DNA of 18,719 nucleotides, taken from the NCBI GenBank assembly GCA_017618625.1, contig JAFZTV010000049.1, positions 1 to 18,719 on the forward strand, in the 5' to 3' direction. This stretch comes from Bacteroidales bacterium. Its GTDB lineage: Bacteria; Bacteroidota; Bacteroidia; Bacteroidales; P3. How positions within the stretch are numbered: position 1 is the stretch's first letter; every line of letters starts with the position of its first letter. Under the pieces are notes generated by a model that worked only from the letters and a program-made list of their open reading frames with translations, was not told where the DNA came from and made no database searches. The translations under genes and the position numbers were made by a program. Of this stretch, positions 7,248-13,923 are shown piece by piece.

Positions 7248-8276
7248 ATGATAACTATCGGAATAACGGGGACGCTGGGGGCCGGGAAAGGTACTATTGT
7301 TGACTATCTGCTGAAAGAGAAAGGGTTTAAGCATTATTCGGTGCGGACTTTTTTGACGGAGGAAATCGAACGCCGGGGGCTGCCTGTGGACCGCGACAGC
7401 ATGACCGCTGTGGGCAACGACCTGCGCAGCAAACACGGTGCCTCGTATATAGTGGAGCAGCTTTACGAAAAGGCCAGCGCCTCGGGATGCAACTGCATAA
7501 TAGAGAGTGTGCGGACACCGGGCGAGGTGGCGGCACTGCGCAACAAGCCCAACTTCTACCTGTTTGCGGTGGACGCAGACCCCAAGGTGCGCTACGAGCG
7601 GGTGGTGCTGAGAGGGTCGGAGACCGACCATGTGAGCTTTGAGACTTTCATAGCCAACGAACAGCGCGAGATGAACAACACCGACCCGAACAAACAGAAC
7701 CTTGGCGTGTGCATACGGCAGGCCGACTTCCATTTTGACAACGGCGGCTCGATAGAGGATTTGCAACGTCAGGTGGAGGAGGTGCTGCAGAAAATAACAT
7801 ACCACCGTCCGTCGTGGGACGAATATTTCATGGAGCTGGCCAACACGGCAAGCAAACGCGCCACATGCGACCGAGGACGCAGCGGCTGTGTGATAGTGAA
7901 GGACCGCCAGCTGCTGGTGACCGGTTACGTGGGGTCGCCGTCTGGGCTGCCGCACTGCGATGAGGTGGGTCACCTGTTCCGCCAGTCGATTGATGCGGAC
8001 GGCAAAATAACCAACCACTGTGTACGCACCGTGCATGCCGAGCAGAACGCCATCTGCCAGGCGGCCAGACGCGGCATCGCACTTGACGGAGCGACGCTGT
8101 ACTGCCGCATGACACCTTGCCGCACATGCGCCATGATGATAATAAACTGTGGAATCAAACGCGTCGTATGCGAAAGGAAATACCACGCCGGGGAGGAGAG
8201 CGAGGAGCTGTTCCGCCAAGCCGGTGTGAAACTGGAGTTCTTCAACGACGAAATAGAGAAGTATGAGAATCAGTAG
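7248..8276 (+). CDS. P-loop nucleotide kinase-like / dCMP deaminase fusion
   Basis: This 342-residue cytoplasmic protein has two domains. Residues 1-182 are a P-loop kinase-like domain with Walker A GTLGAGKGT at 8-16, resembling the UPF0200/dephospho-CoA-kinase-like group. Residues 185-335 are a ComEB-type dCMP deaminase with the zinc site and catalytic glutamate HAE at 263-265 and PCRTC at 290-294, preceded by the family stretch GYVGSPSGLPHC at 227-238. The expected reaction is dCMP to dUMP. The kinase part may phosphorylate a deoxynucleotide or sense one. The ATG at 7248 is chosen because Walker A begins eight residues later; the frame stays open back to 7008 but that part is translated repeat. 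The order kinase-deaminase is also that of the anti-phage enzyme AvcD, although AvcD is clearly longer. The next gene starts 41 bases after the stop. Confidence 0.85.
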   Translation: MITIGITGTLGAGKGTIVDYLLKEKGFKHYSVRTFLTEEIERRGLPVDRDSMTAVGNDLRSKHGASYIVEQLYEKASASGCNCIIESVRTPGEVAALRNKPNFYLFAVDADPKVRYERVVLRGSETDHVSFETFIANEQREMNNTDPNKQNLGVCIRQADFHFDNGGSIEDLQRQVEEVLQKITYHRPSWDEYFMELANTASKRATCDRGRSGCVIVKDRQLLVTGYVGSPSGLPHCDEVGHLFRQSIDADGKITNHCVRTVHAEQNAICQAARRGIALDGATLYCRMTPCRTCAMMIINCGIKRVVCERKYHAGEESEELFRQAGVKLEFFNDEIEKYENQ

Positions 8277-8297
8277 CCAGTGGTTAACAATCAGTAA
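8271..8297 (+). repeat. Post-stop repeat overlapping the kinase-deaminase stop codon
   Basis: CAGTAGCCAGTGGTTAAC (8271-8288), then CAGTAAAA (8292-8299), overlaps the TAG stop. AGTAGCCAGTGG (8272-8283) recurs exactly at 11405-11416 after another gene. Confidence 0.5.
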
Positions 8298-8317
8298 AAA
8301 ATAACAACAAAAATATC

Positions 8318-9178
8318 ATGAAAAAATTCTTTAAAAAATTTTGGTGGGTCATACTTATCGCTTTGCTTCTTGTGGGCGGCGGCGTGTTTTTTGCACTGAA
8401 AGGACTGCCGTGGGGTAACAAGGATGCGGCAGAGGTGGTAGACACGACGCCTGTCTCGACCGACCCATTCGACTTGGATTTGGAAAAGGATCTCGCCTTC
8501 AACCTTGACATCATCAAGCGCTACCTTGCCGAAGACGAGTGGGCTCTCACGCGCCTGTCGGTGTACAAAGACTATCTCGACCAGCACGTAGGTGAACTGA
8601 CCGAGGAACAGATGCCGATATACAACCAGCTGGTAGCGAACTACAACTTCCGCAACAGATTGAACAACGGCCAATGGAACGACCCCATCGGAGAGTCACT
8701 GCAGGATTTGCAGTACGACACCAACCTGTATGAACGCTCGGAACTGCTGGCAGAGATGGCCGACTACAAAGCTGAGGCACGATTCAAGGCTTTTTATGAA
8801 CAGCATCAGACAGAACTGCCTGAGATGTATTTCTCGGCCATAAGAGAAGCCTGGAACAACACGGAAGTGGAAGAACCGGAGCCCGTCGTAACCGAACCGA
8901 GAGAGCCAAGAAAACCCAAAGAGAAAGAGGTGGAGGAAACCCCGTCGCAGAAACTGCTGAAAGCACTTCGCAACTACTCGCCGCAGACACCCGAGGCGAC
9001 CATACGCGAACAGGTTTATCTGAACCGCTACCCCGAATACAAGACCGCCCTGCAAAATCTTTCGAAGGCCGTGCAGGCCGAACGCAACAGCAGCGCCAAC
9101 CATCGCGCCGAACATTATGAGAACTGCCTGAAGGGTGCAGAGGACTTTGACGAACTGTTGGTGCGATACGGGATATGA
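8318..9178 (+). CDS. Membrane-anchored protein of unknown function
   Basis: I do not recognise a family in this 286-residue protein. A lysine-rich start (MKKFFKKFWW) precedes one hydrophobic segment at 10-28, which fits a single N-terminal membrane anchor with the rest outside the cytoplasm; no clear signal-peptidase site or lipobox is seen. Residues 50-180 are acidic and look helical. A proline/glutamate/lysine-rich linker lies at 184-208, and a second helical part runs from 209 to the end with one cysteine at 270. The architecture suggests a periplasmic structural or scaffold protein, but no function can be given. The ATG is supported by the membrane segment right behind it. It probably shares a transcript with the kinase-deaminase and ends before a strong bidirectional terminator. 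Confidence 0.7.
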   Translation: MKKFFKKFWWVILIALLLVGGGVFFALKGLPWGNKDAAEVVDTTPVSTDPFDLDLEKDLAFNLDIIKRYLAEDEWALTRLSVYKDYLDQHVGELTEEQMPIYNQLVANYNFRNRLNNGQWNDPIGESLQDLQYDTNLYERSELLAEMADYKAEARFKAFYEQHQTELPEMYFSAIREAWNNTEVEEPEPVVTEPREPRKPKEKEVEETPSQKLLKALRNYSPQTPEATIREQVYLNRYPEYKTALQNLSKAVQAERNSSANHRAEHYENCLKGAEDFDELLVRYGI

Positions 9179-9223
9179 TTGCCTGACTGACCGTTAAAGC
9201 AGAAAGGCACGATGCCAATAAAC

Positions 9224-9255
9224 AAATAAGGCTGCTCGATTGAGCAGCCTTATTT
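9224..9255. terminator. Bidirectional rho-independent terminator
   Basis: AAATAAGGCTGCTC and GAGCAGCCTTATTT form a perfect 14-bp stem around GATT, flanked by A-rich and T-rich ends on both strands. It lies between two converging genes: the unknown membrane protein (plus) and the ferredoxin (minus). Confidence 0.9.
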
Positions 9256-9280
9256 CGGTTTTAGAGTAATCAAATAGTGA

Positions 9281-9448
9281 TTATGCCTCTACGATAGCAC
9301 CGGTCGGGCAGACATCGGCGCAGGTGCCGCAGCTTGCGCAGGTGTCGGGGTCGATCTTATAGATGTCGCCTTCGGAAATTGCTCCAACGGGGCATTCGTC
9401 AATGCAGGTGCCGCAGGCAGCGCATGAATCAGTGATTTTGTAAGCCAT
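9281..9448 (-). CDS. 2[4Fe-4S] bacterial-type ferredoxin
   Basis: This 55-residue protein begins MAYKITDSCAACGTC and ends PTGAIVEA. It has the two classical cluster motifs CxxCxxCxxxCP: cysteines 9, 12, 15, 19 and 37, 40, 43, 47, each followed by a GAI turn. The length matches clostridial-type ferredoxins, small soluble electron carriers for pyruvate:ferredoxin oxidoreductase, hydrogenases and similar enzymes. The ATG gives the standard N-terminus. A TACCTTTG promoter box lies 33 bases upstream, and the gene ends 26 bases before the shared terminator, so it is probably monocistronic. An overlapping open frame at 9289-9483 on the same strand is the wrong frame. Its partner enzyme is not evident; the iron-sulfur oxidoreductase at the window start is a possible but untested one. 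Confidence 0.95.
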   Translation of the reverse strand: MAYKITDSCAACGTCIDECPVGAISEGDIYKIDPDTCASCGTCADVCPTGAIVEA

Positions 9449-9480
9449 TGTTTTGTTTGTTTTAGGGTTAATAACTGGTG

Positions 9481-9488
9481 CAAAGGTA
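9481..9488 (-). promoter_or_regulatory. -7 box TACCTTTG of the ferredoxin gene
   Basis: Matches TAnnTTTG on the minus strand and is followed by C, as in the other boxes here. The start codon is 33 bases downstream. No good -33 element at standard spacing. Confidence 0.6.
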
Positions 9489-9586
9489 CAAAGATTTACA
9501 ATATAATTGTTTATTCGGCGGCAAATAATTTTATAGACTTTCAGTTAGCATTATTATTCAATGGATTAGAGTGTCTCAGTCAATGC

Positions 9587-9618
9587 AAAAAAAAACTCAC
9601 ACCCTTGCGAGTGTGAGT
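9587..9618 (-). terminator. Rho-independent terminator of the lipoprotein gene
   Basis: On the minus strand an 8-bp perfect stem ACTCACAC / GTGTGAGT with an 8-base loop is followed by a run of nine T residues, 24 bases after the lipoprotein stop codon. Confidence 0.9.
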
Positions 9619-9642
9619 ATAGAATCGAATGAATGACAGAGG

Positions 9643-10032
9643 TTAGAACTTCAACACCCAGCCGTTGTCGGTCTTTTCCACATCGGCTTCACTTTCATTC
9701 TCATCACCTTTACCGTTTACGACTTTAACCTTCACCTTTGCCGACATGCCGTCTTCCGCAATTTCTTCTCCGAGGACTTCATAGCTCTTAAGTCCACCTA
9801 CCATCTCATATCCCATGGCAATGAGGGCTGCCGCCTGTTTCAATTCCTCCTCGGTGCCGGTACCGTCGTCAAAATACTTGACCATACCCTCATAGTCCTT
9901 GTCAACAGCGCACTGCAGAGCCTTCTCAACCACTTTGGACGGAGAATCGCTTTTTGACGCGCCTTTACAACCTACAAATGAGAAAGAGCAGACCACGAGA
10001 GCTGCCAATGCAAATGAAACGAGTTTTTTCAT
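9643..10032 (-). CDS. DUF4878-like lipoprotein
   Basis: This 129-residue protein has a lipoprotein signal: MKK, a hydrophobic core, then FVGC with the lipidated cysteine at 22. The mature part (about 30-129) resembles DUF4878, a small NTF2-like fold common in Bacteroidales: helices around PSKVVEKALQCAVDKDYEGM, then beta strands with alternating charged residues (AKVKVKVVNGKGDENESEADVE) and a closing GWVLKF. The function of the family is not established. It has its own promoter box at 10080-10087 and its own terminator, so it is probably a single-gene unit. The start is fixed by the signal peptide. Confidence 0.85.
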   Translation of the reverse strand: MKKLVSFALAALVVCSFSFVGCKGASKSDSPSKVVEKALQCAVDKDYEGMVKYFDDGTGTEEELKQAAALIAMGYEMVGGLKSYEVLGEEIAEDGMSAKVKVKVVNGKGDENESEADVEKTDNGWVLKF

Positions 10033-10079
10033 TGTTGTTTGATTTTTTGGTTTGAAATAAAATGAATTACTAGATGCTG

Positions 10080-10087
10080 CAAAAGTA
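10080..10087 (-). promoter_or_regulatory. -7 box TACTTTTG of the lipoprotein gene
   Basis: Minus-strand TACTTTTG followed by CAGC, identical in its eight bases to the tRNA-Asn and arginine decarboxylase boxes in this window. The start codon is about 48 bases downstream. A consensus -33 box is not clear. Confidence 0.6.
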
Positions 10088-10092
10088 CAAAT

Positions 10093-10115
10093 AAAAAACG
10101 GATTATCCGATAACC
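10093..10115 (-). terminator. Weak terminator overlapping the AlkZ-related stop codon
   Basis: On the minus strand GGTTAT and ATAATCC pair with one bulge around CGG and run into GTTTTTT. The stem contains the last codons and the stop of the upstream gene, and the T-run lies 5 bases before the lipoprotein -7 box. The stem is short, so the call is tentative. Confidence 0.35.
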
Positions 10116-10768
10116 ATTCTCAACTGTCGGTCAGAAACGCCCGGAATAATCGTTTTAAGATGGGAAGATATCAGGTTGTACGACTCCTGCGGAGAATGGG
10201 AGCAGACAACGGAATCAGCGTGCATCAGCTGCTCCGGGGTGGTGAGGAGCGACCATCCCCATCCATATGGCCGGTCGTGACGGTCGCGGGGATATACAAA
10301 ATCCTCTGTTACGATGCGACATGCCATCTGCAGCCTTGTGACGTATGCGTCGAAGCGGCTGCGCATCTTCGGACCGTTGAAACCGCAAGCGGCACGCAGG
10401 TCGCGTGTAATCATGCTGCCATTGACACGTAGAACCTCAAGGATTGTGTCTTCAATAGAGTCGGCTGGCGGTGCAGGATAAAGGCTGCGGCGGTAGTTGC
10501 AGAAATCGGGCCACCAACGACGGCTGATGAATCCTGCCTTTTTGTCGAAGAACTTGCCATAGACACAGTCGCTTTCCGTGATAATAGGTCCCTTCCATTT
10601 CCAAAGTGGCCATTCCCAACCGCCATCGGGCAACACATGGTAACGGCATTTGGATGATACCGACTCCTCGGCCGAGAAGCCGTCGATGCCGCTGTAAAGC
10701 AGCGGCAGAAAGCCGACCTGCTGGATGTAATCCATCAGCTGCGGGCAAGAACCGATGTTGCGTTTCAT
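10103..10768 (-). CDS. AlkZ-related protein (YcaQ-like winged-helix)
   Basis: This 221-residue protein matches from memory a conserved Bacteroidetes family named AlkZ-related. It opens with MKRNIGSCPQLMDYIQQVGFLPLL, then a tryptophan-rich core (WEWPLWKWKG at 51-60, WWPDFCNYRR at 85-94), a winged-helix-like part at about 102-157 (SIEDTILEVLRVNGSMITRDL) and the signature TEDFVYPRD at 154-162 followed by GWGWSLLTTPEQ. AlkZ/YcaQ are DNA glycosylases that unhook crosslinks or remove alkylated bases. This protein is much shorter, and I cannot identify the catalytic glutamines of AlkZ, so a glycosylase activity is not shown. It is transcribed away from the plsC-like gene across a 66-base divergent spacer. 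Confidence 0.7.
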   Translation of the reverse strand: MKRNIGSCPQLMDYIQQVGFLPLLYSGIDGFSAEESVSSKCRYHVLPDGGWEWPLWKWKGPIITESDCVYGKFFDKKAGFISRRWWPDFCNYRRSLYPAPPADSIEDTILEVLRVNGSMITRDLRAACGFNGPKMRSRFDAYVTRLQMACRIVTEDFVYPRDRHDRPYGWGWSLLTTPEQLMHADSVVCSHSPQESYNLISSHLKTIIPGVSDRQLRMVIG

Positions 10769-10797
10769 AATATATTAACGTGAAGCGGCAATCATTA

Positions 10798-10833
10798 TTT
10801 TGAAATAAAACAGTTAAAAACTCGTTATCTTTA
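10798..10833 (+). promoter_or_regulatory. Possible promoter of the acyltransferase gene
   Basis: TTTTG (10798-10802) and TATCTTTA (10826-10833) approximate the -33/-7 pair with a 23-base spacer, longer than usual, and the -7 box ends in A rather than G. The box ends one base before the ATG, which would give a leaderless or nearly leaderless mRNA. Confidence 0.35.
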
Positions 10834-10834
10834 C

Positions 10835-11395
10835 ATGAAAAAAATATGCATAGCCTTAGTCAAGCTCTTCGGATGGAAATATGACGTGCCCCATCCGCAC
10901 GGCTCCCGTCCCGAAATAGAACATGCCGTATATATCATGGCTCCGCATACCAGCGTGTGGGATTTCCTGCTCGGAGTCACCTGCCTCTGGGTGCTGAAGG
11001 TGAACTACGGCGTCTTCATAAAGAAAGAGTTTTTCAACTTCTTCACCCGCCGTGTGCTTATCCACTACGGCGGTGTGCCCATCGACCGCGGCAACCGCAA
11101 GAACCACATGGTCGAGCAGGCGGTGAAGCTCTACAACGAAAACGAGCGCCAGGTGATAGTGATAACACCCGAAGGAACACGCAAACCTGTGAAACGCTGG
11201 AAACGCGGATTCTACGAAATTGCGACGCAGGCAAATGTGCCCATAGTCCTAACCTACGGCGACTACAAGAAAAAGATTATGGGAGTGGGACCGACATTCT
11301 ACCCGACGGGCGACTTCGACGCCGACATGGTGAAGATTAAAGAATACTACAAGCAGTTCACCGCTCGCCATCCCGAGAAATATATCAAGGATTGA
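10835..11395 (+). CDS. 1-acyl-sn-glycerol-3-phosphate acyltransferase-like (PlsC family)
   Basis: This 186-residue protein has the acyltransferase motif H-x4-D (HTSVWD, His38 and Asp43), the phosphate-binding block ending GGVPIDRG at 79-86 and the PEGTR motif at 112-116. Family members transfer an acyl group from acyl-ACP or acyl-CoA to lysophosphatidic acid or related lipids at the inner membrane. It is at the short end for PlsC and has no strong membrane segment, only a hydrophobic stretch near 44-61. It belongs to the short PlsC-like group often found in Bacteroidetes, so the acceptor may not be lysophosphatidic acid. It converges with the guanylyltransferase gene, with 74 bases of repeat-like sequence between. 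Confidence 0.85.
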   Translation: MKKICIALVKLFGWKYDVPHPHGSRPEIEHAVYIMAPHTSVWDFLLGVTCLWVLKVNYGVFIKKEFFNFFTRRVLIHYGGVPIDRGNRKNHMVEQAVKLYNENERQVIVITPEGTRKPVKRWKRGFYEIATQANVPIVLTYGDYKKKIMGVGPTFYPTGDFDADMVKIKEYYKQFTARHPEKYIKD

Positions 11396-11469
11396 GCAGT
11401 GGTTAGTAGCCAGTGGGCTGTTGCCTGTGGTTAGTGGTGGTCGGTGACCGGTGAACTCGAACTTGAGAG
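11396..11469 (+). repeat. Post-stop degenerate repeat between convergent genes
   Basis: Directly after the acyltransferase stop come GCAGTGGTTAGTAGCCAGTGG and further TTAGTGGTGG units, then TCGGTGACCGGTGAACTC and GAACTTGAGAG. It shares a 12-base identity with 8272-8283, and TCGGTGACCRGTRAACTYGA with the minus strand of 13888-13908. Confidence 0.6.
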
Positions 11470-12513
11470 TTAGGCGCTATACTCCTTGATATGCTGCTCC
11501 TGTGAGAGACGGCATATTAACAGGCGGCCATCCTTAACGGCCACAATACAGTCTTTTAGACCTTCGACAATCACTCTGTCCATGTCCGACACATGGACCA
11601 CGCAGCCTTCGCAGTTGTGCAAGTCGATGTTCGTCCCTATCACGGCGTTGCCTTGCACGTCATGTGCAGCGTTTTGCAGCAGGGAGCCCCATGTGCCAAG
11701 GTCGCTCCATCCAAGGTCGGCGGCAATGACATGTATGTTGTCGGCCTTCTCCATCACAGCGTAATCGATGCTTATCTTGTCGCAAGTCGGGAACAGCTGG
11801 CGCAGTGTTGCCTGCTCGTCGGCGGTGTATAGCGACGGCTCTATCCGATCCATAACTCCGGCTATCTGCGGAGCAAACATGCGGAGGGAACGCTCAATGG
11901 TGGCGACACTCCACACAAAGATACCGGCATTCCAATAGTAAGAACCGCTTTCAATGTAGTATTGCGCGGTTTCCAATGATGGTTTCTCCTTGAAGGCAGC
12001 CACCCGCTCAATATCTCCCGACACCTTTTCGCCAGTGGATTGGATATACCCGTAACCCGTTTCGGGACGACTAGGTTTGATGCCTATGGTGACGATGGCG
12101 TCATGGTTGTAGGTAAATTCGAGAGCCTCTTTCAGCACCCTACGGTACTCATCGGTCTTCAACACAAGAGCATCGCTTGGCGTCACGACTATACGTGCAT
12201 CGGCATCACGTTTGGAAATCTTGCGACTGGCGTATGCAATACATGGGGCGGTATTTCGTGCCTCCGGCTCTGCCAAGATATTTTCGGCAGGCATTTCGGG
12301 AAGCTGGTCATGCACGATGGAGATATATTTCTCCGACGTCACAATCCATATATTCTCAATAGGGCACAACGGCAGAAGGCGGTCAACGGTCATCTGCAAG
12401 AGAGTGCGACCTAATCCGAGTACGTCGATAAACTGTTTGGGATATTCAGGTACGCTCATCGGCCAGAAGCGGCTTCCGATACCGCCAGCCATAATTACAA
12501 CGTGGGTGCTCAT
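11470..12513 (-). CDS. manC: Mannose-1-phosphate guanylyltransferase
   Basis: This 347-residue cytoplasmic enzyme makes GDP-mannose from mannose-1-phosphate and GTP, feeding fucose, mannose and capsule or glycan synthesis. Visible signatures are MAGGIGSRFWP at 8-18, PKQF at 25-28, EPEARNTAPCIAYA around 82-95, the ETGYGYI and FKEKP motifs, WNAGIFVW, and a C-terminal WSDLGTW. It ends shortly after the left-handed-helix part and lacks the cupin phosphomannose isomerase domain of the roughly 470-residue bifunctional forms, so it is the monofunctional type. The ATG gives MSTHVVIMAGG, the standard start. The 78-base leader contains the CATATCAAC-type repeat. Confidence 0.9.
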   Translation of the reverse strand: MSTHVVIMAGGIGSRFWPMSVPEYPKQFIDVLGLGRTLLQMTVDRLLPLCPIENIWIVTSEKYISIVHDQLPEMPAENILAEPEARNTAPCIAYASRKISKRDADARIVVTPSDALVLKTDEYRRVLKEALEFTYNHDAIVTIGIKPSRPETGYGYIQSTGEKVSGDIERVAAFKEKPSLETAQYYIESGSYYWNAGIFVWSVATIERSLRMFAPQIAGVMDRIEPSLYTADEQATLRQLFPTCDKISIDYAVMEKADNIHVIAADLGWSDLGTWGSLLQNAAHDVQGNAVIGTNIDLHNCEGCVVHVSDMDRVIVEGLKDCIVAVKDGRLLICRLSQEQHIKEYSA

Positions 12514-12523
12514 GATTTTCGAT

Positions 12524-12567
12524 GATATGTTTGATGTTGATATGTTGGGCGTTGATAAGTTGATATG
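12524..12567 (-). repeat. CATATCAAC repeats in the guanylyltransferase leader
   Basis: On the minus strand CATATC occurs at 12562-12567, 12539-12544 and 12524-12529, twice within CATATCAAC, plus TTATCAAC at about 12551. The same words make up the purE leader at 5919-5940. Confidence 0.55.
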
Positions 12568-12591
12568 TTTTGTGGGGTTGAATTGACAATA

Positions 12592-12834
12592 CTAACTGCC
12601 AATTTCCCCCATCATATTCTCGTTCACATCAAGCGGGTTGTATTGAGGCTTTTTGTCACAGCCGACATTCTTTCCACACACGCAGCCGTTTGACTCACCA
12701 GTGTATGGGTCGCGGTTGGCGCAATGACGTTTGAACTCGCCGTTCCTTCTCACCAACACCTTTATCCCCAAACCCAGCATAAGCAAGGCGACAGCGACGA
12801 AAGCAGCTATGACTATGACAACGAATGGACGCAT
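12592..12834 (-). CDS. Small cysteine-containing membrane protein, conserved-looking, function unknown
   Basis: This 80-residue protein has one hydrophobic segment at 3-27 followed by a basic stretch (KVLVRRNGEFKRH) and then a cysteine motif: Cys38, Cys51, Cys53 and Cys59 in the pattern C-x12-C-x-C-x5-C, with DPYTGESNGCVCG between and PLDVNE near the end. I recall similar Bacteroidales proteins with the same FKRHC...DPYTG...CxCG layout but know no function. The cysteines could bind a metal or cluster or form disulfides, depending on topology. The start is supported by the membrane segment following the ATG. It lies downstream of tRNA-Asn, separated by a terminator, and 78 bases upstream of the guanylyltransferase. 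Confidence 0.75.
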   Translation of the reverse strand: MRPFVVIVIAAFVAVALLMLGLGIKVLVRRNGEFKRHCANRDPYTGESNGCVCGKNVGCDKKPQYNPLDVNENMMGEIGS

Positions 12835-12845
12835 AAAATAGATAC

Positions 12846-12868
12846 AAAAAATGCCGCATTGCTGCGGC
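12846..12868 (-). terminator. Rho-independent terminator of tRNA-Asn
   Basis: On the minus strand GCCGCA-GCAA-TGCGGC is a tight 6-bp GC-rich hairpin followed by ATTTTTT, 7 bases after the tRNA 3' end and 12 bases before the next start codon. Confidence 0.9.
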
Positions 12869-12875
12869 TTCTTCG

Positions 12876-12949
12876 CTCCCCAAGCAGGACTTGAACCTGC
12901 GACCCCCTGATTAACAGTCAGGTGCTCTAACCAACTGAGCTATTGAGGA
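12876..12949 (-). tRNA. tRNA-Asn (anticodon GTT)
   Basis: A 74-base cloverleaf on the minus strand. The acceptor stem is TCCTCAA/TTGGGGA (one T-G pair) with G as discriminator, the D arm contains AGCTCAGTTGGTTAGAGC, the anticodon stem CTGAC and TCAG encloses the GTT anticodon, and the T arm has GGTTCAAGTCC. CCA is not encoded. Promoter and terminator are both well placed. Confidence 0.97.
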
Positions 12950-12978
12950 AGGATGACTTGTTTCACTCAAATCGGGTG

Positions 12979-13009
12979 CAAAAGTACGCATATTTTCTTA
13001 CTTGGCAAA
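12979..13009 (-). promoter_or_regulatory. Consensus Bacteroides -33/-7 promoter of tRNA-Asn
   Basis: On the minus strand TTTG (13006-13009) and TACTTTTG (12979-12986) are separated by exactly 19 bases, the textbook Bacteroides spacing. The tRNA 5' end lies 30 bases downstream of the -7 box. It is the best promoter in the window. Confidence 0.85.
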
Positions 13010-13069
13010 CATTTTTCATTTTTTCTTTTGCCTTTTACATACAAAACATACGTATCTTATTTATTTTCG

Positions 13070-13864
13070 TTACTTTACGAAAGCAATATTTTCAACGATA
13101 TCGCTTGCCATGAGTGATGCCTGCGACTGTTTTTGGGCTGCAATGTCGCCTGCTTTGCCATGAATATAGGTGCCCAAGCATGCGGCCTCGTATGAAGGAA
13201 GGCCCTGTGCCATAAGCGCCAGAATGATGCCAGTCAGCACATCGCCGCTGCCGGCGGTGGCCATGCCAGGATTGCCGGTGGTGTTCTCGTGTCGCCGTCC
13301 GTCGGGTGCATACACTTTGCTATGATGCCCTTTCCGAACAACGACTATGCCGTATTTCCGAGAAGCCTCCTCCGTAGGCATATCGCCGAACATACGCTCA
13401 TATTCGCGGTCATGAGGGGTTAGGACGGTGTTGGCATCCAGTATCGGCAGCAAGTCGGCCGGGTGGAGGGCAATTAAATTGAGAGCGTCGGCATCGAGCA
13501 CAAGCGGGCGCTCTCCCCAGTCTGTGAGCAACGTACGCAGCGCCAGGAATGTACGGTCGGCAGTGCCTATGCCAGGTCCCACCGCCAGAGCGTTGTATTT
13601 TGCGAGGTTTGTCGGCTGATTGGAAAACAGCAGCCCGTCGTAATCTATCGACGTCATCGCCTCGGGCACAGCGCACTGCAACGGGTTCAACCCTTTCTCC
13701 GGCACATGTACCGTCAGCAGTCCCACTCCACTTCGCATACAGGCACGGGCCGCCAAGACAGCGCATCCCATCCTGCCATAACTGCCAGCCACCAACAGAG
13801 CATGTCCGTAGTCACCCTTATGGGTGTCGGCATCACGGGAGTTCCAGAAATCAGGGAAATTCAA
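13070..13864 (-). CDS. nnrD: ADP-dependent NAD(P)H-hydrate dehydratase, stand-alone, TTG start
   Basis: This 264-residue enzyme dehydrates the S-form of damaged NAD(P)H hydrate back to NAD(P)H using ADP, a metabolite-repair step. Visible motifs are HKGDYGHALLVAGS at 15-28, GPGIG at 96-100, LDADALN at 123-129, LTPHDREYERMFG at 148-160 and the nucleotide-binding NPGMATAGSGDVLTG at 198-212. Many bacteria fuse this domain behind an NnrE-type epimerase in a protein of about 500 residues; here only the dehydratase is present. The start is TTG: it is the first start-type codon after an in-frame TAA, and the first in-frame ATG would remove the HKGDYG motif. The TTG lies inside the AT-rich repeat AACTTGAAACTTTGAA. 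It follows arginine decarboxylase by 79 bases and may share its transcript. Confidence 0.9.
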   Translation of the reverse strand: MNFPDFWNSRDADTHKGDYGHALLVAGSYGRMGCAVLAARACMRSGVGLLTVHVPEKGLNPLQCAVPEAMTSIDYDGLLFSNQPTNLAKYNALAVGPGIGTADRTFLALRTLLTDWGERPLVLDADALNLIALHPADLLPILDANTVLTPHDREYERMFGDMPTEEASRKYGIVVVRKGHHSKVYAPDGRRHENTTGNPGMATAGSGDVLTGIILALMAQGLPSYEAACLGTYIHGKAGDIAAQKQSQASLMASDIVENIAFVK

Positions 13865-13923
13865 AGTTTCAAGTTTTGAGTTTTAGTTTCAAGTTTACTG
13901 GTCACCGACTACTGACTGCTAAT
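13861..13923 (-). repeat. Post-stop repeat plus AACTTGAAACT tract running into the nnrD start
   Basis: On the minus strand GCAGTCAGTAGTCGGTGACC is followed by AGTAAACTTGAAACT, AAAACTCAAAACTTG and AAACTTTGAA, the last containing the nnrD TTG start. The first part matches the tracts at 5896 and 11396. Between it and the arginine decarboxylase stop is a GTGCG/CGCAC mini-hairpin at 13930-13943. Confidence 0.6.

Noticed and set aside
6747..8219. A 490-codon open frame on the minus strand
   Set aside because: It lies opposite the well-supported kinase-deaminase and its repeat-rich leader. Its translation has no family motif and its C-terminal part is translated 11-bp repeat.
9289..9483. A 64-codon minus-strand open frame over the ferredoxin
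   Set aside because: It is out of frame with the ferredoxin, which has all eight cluster cysteines in the frame 9281-9448.
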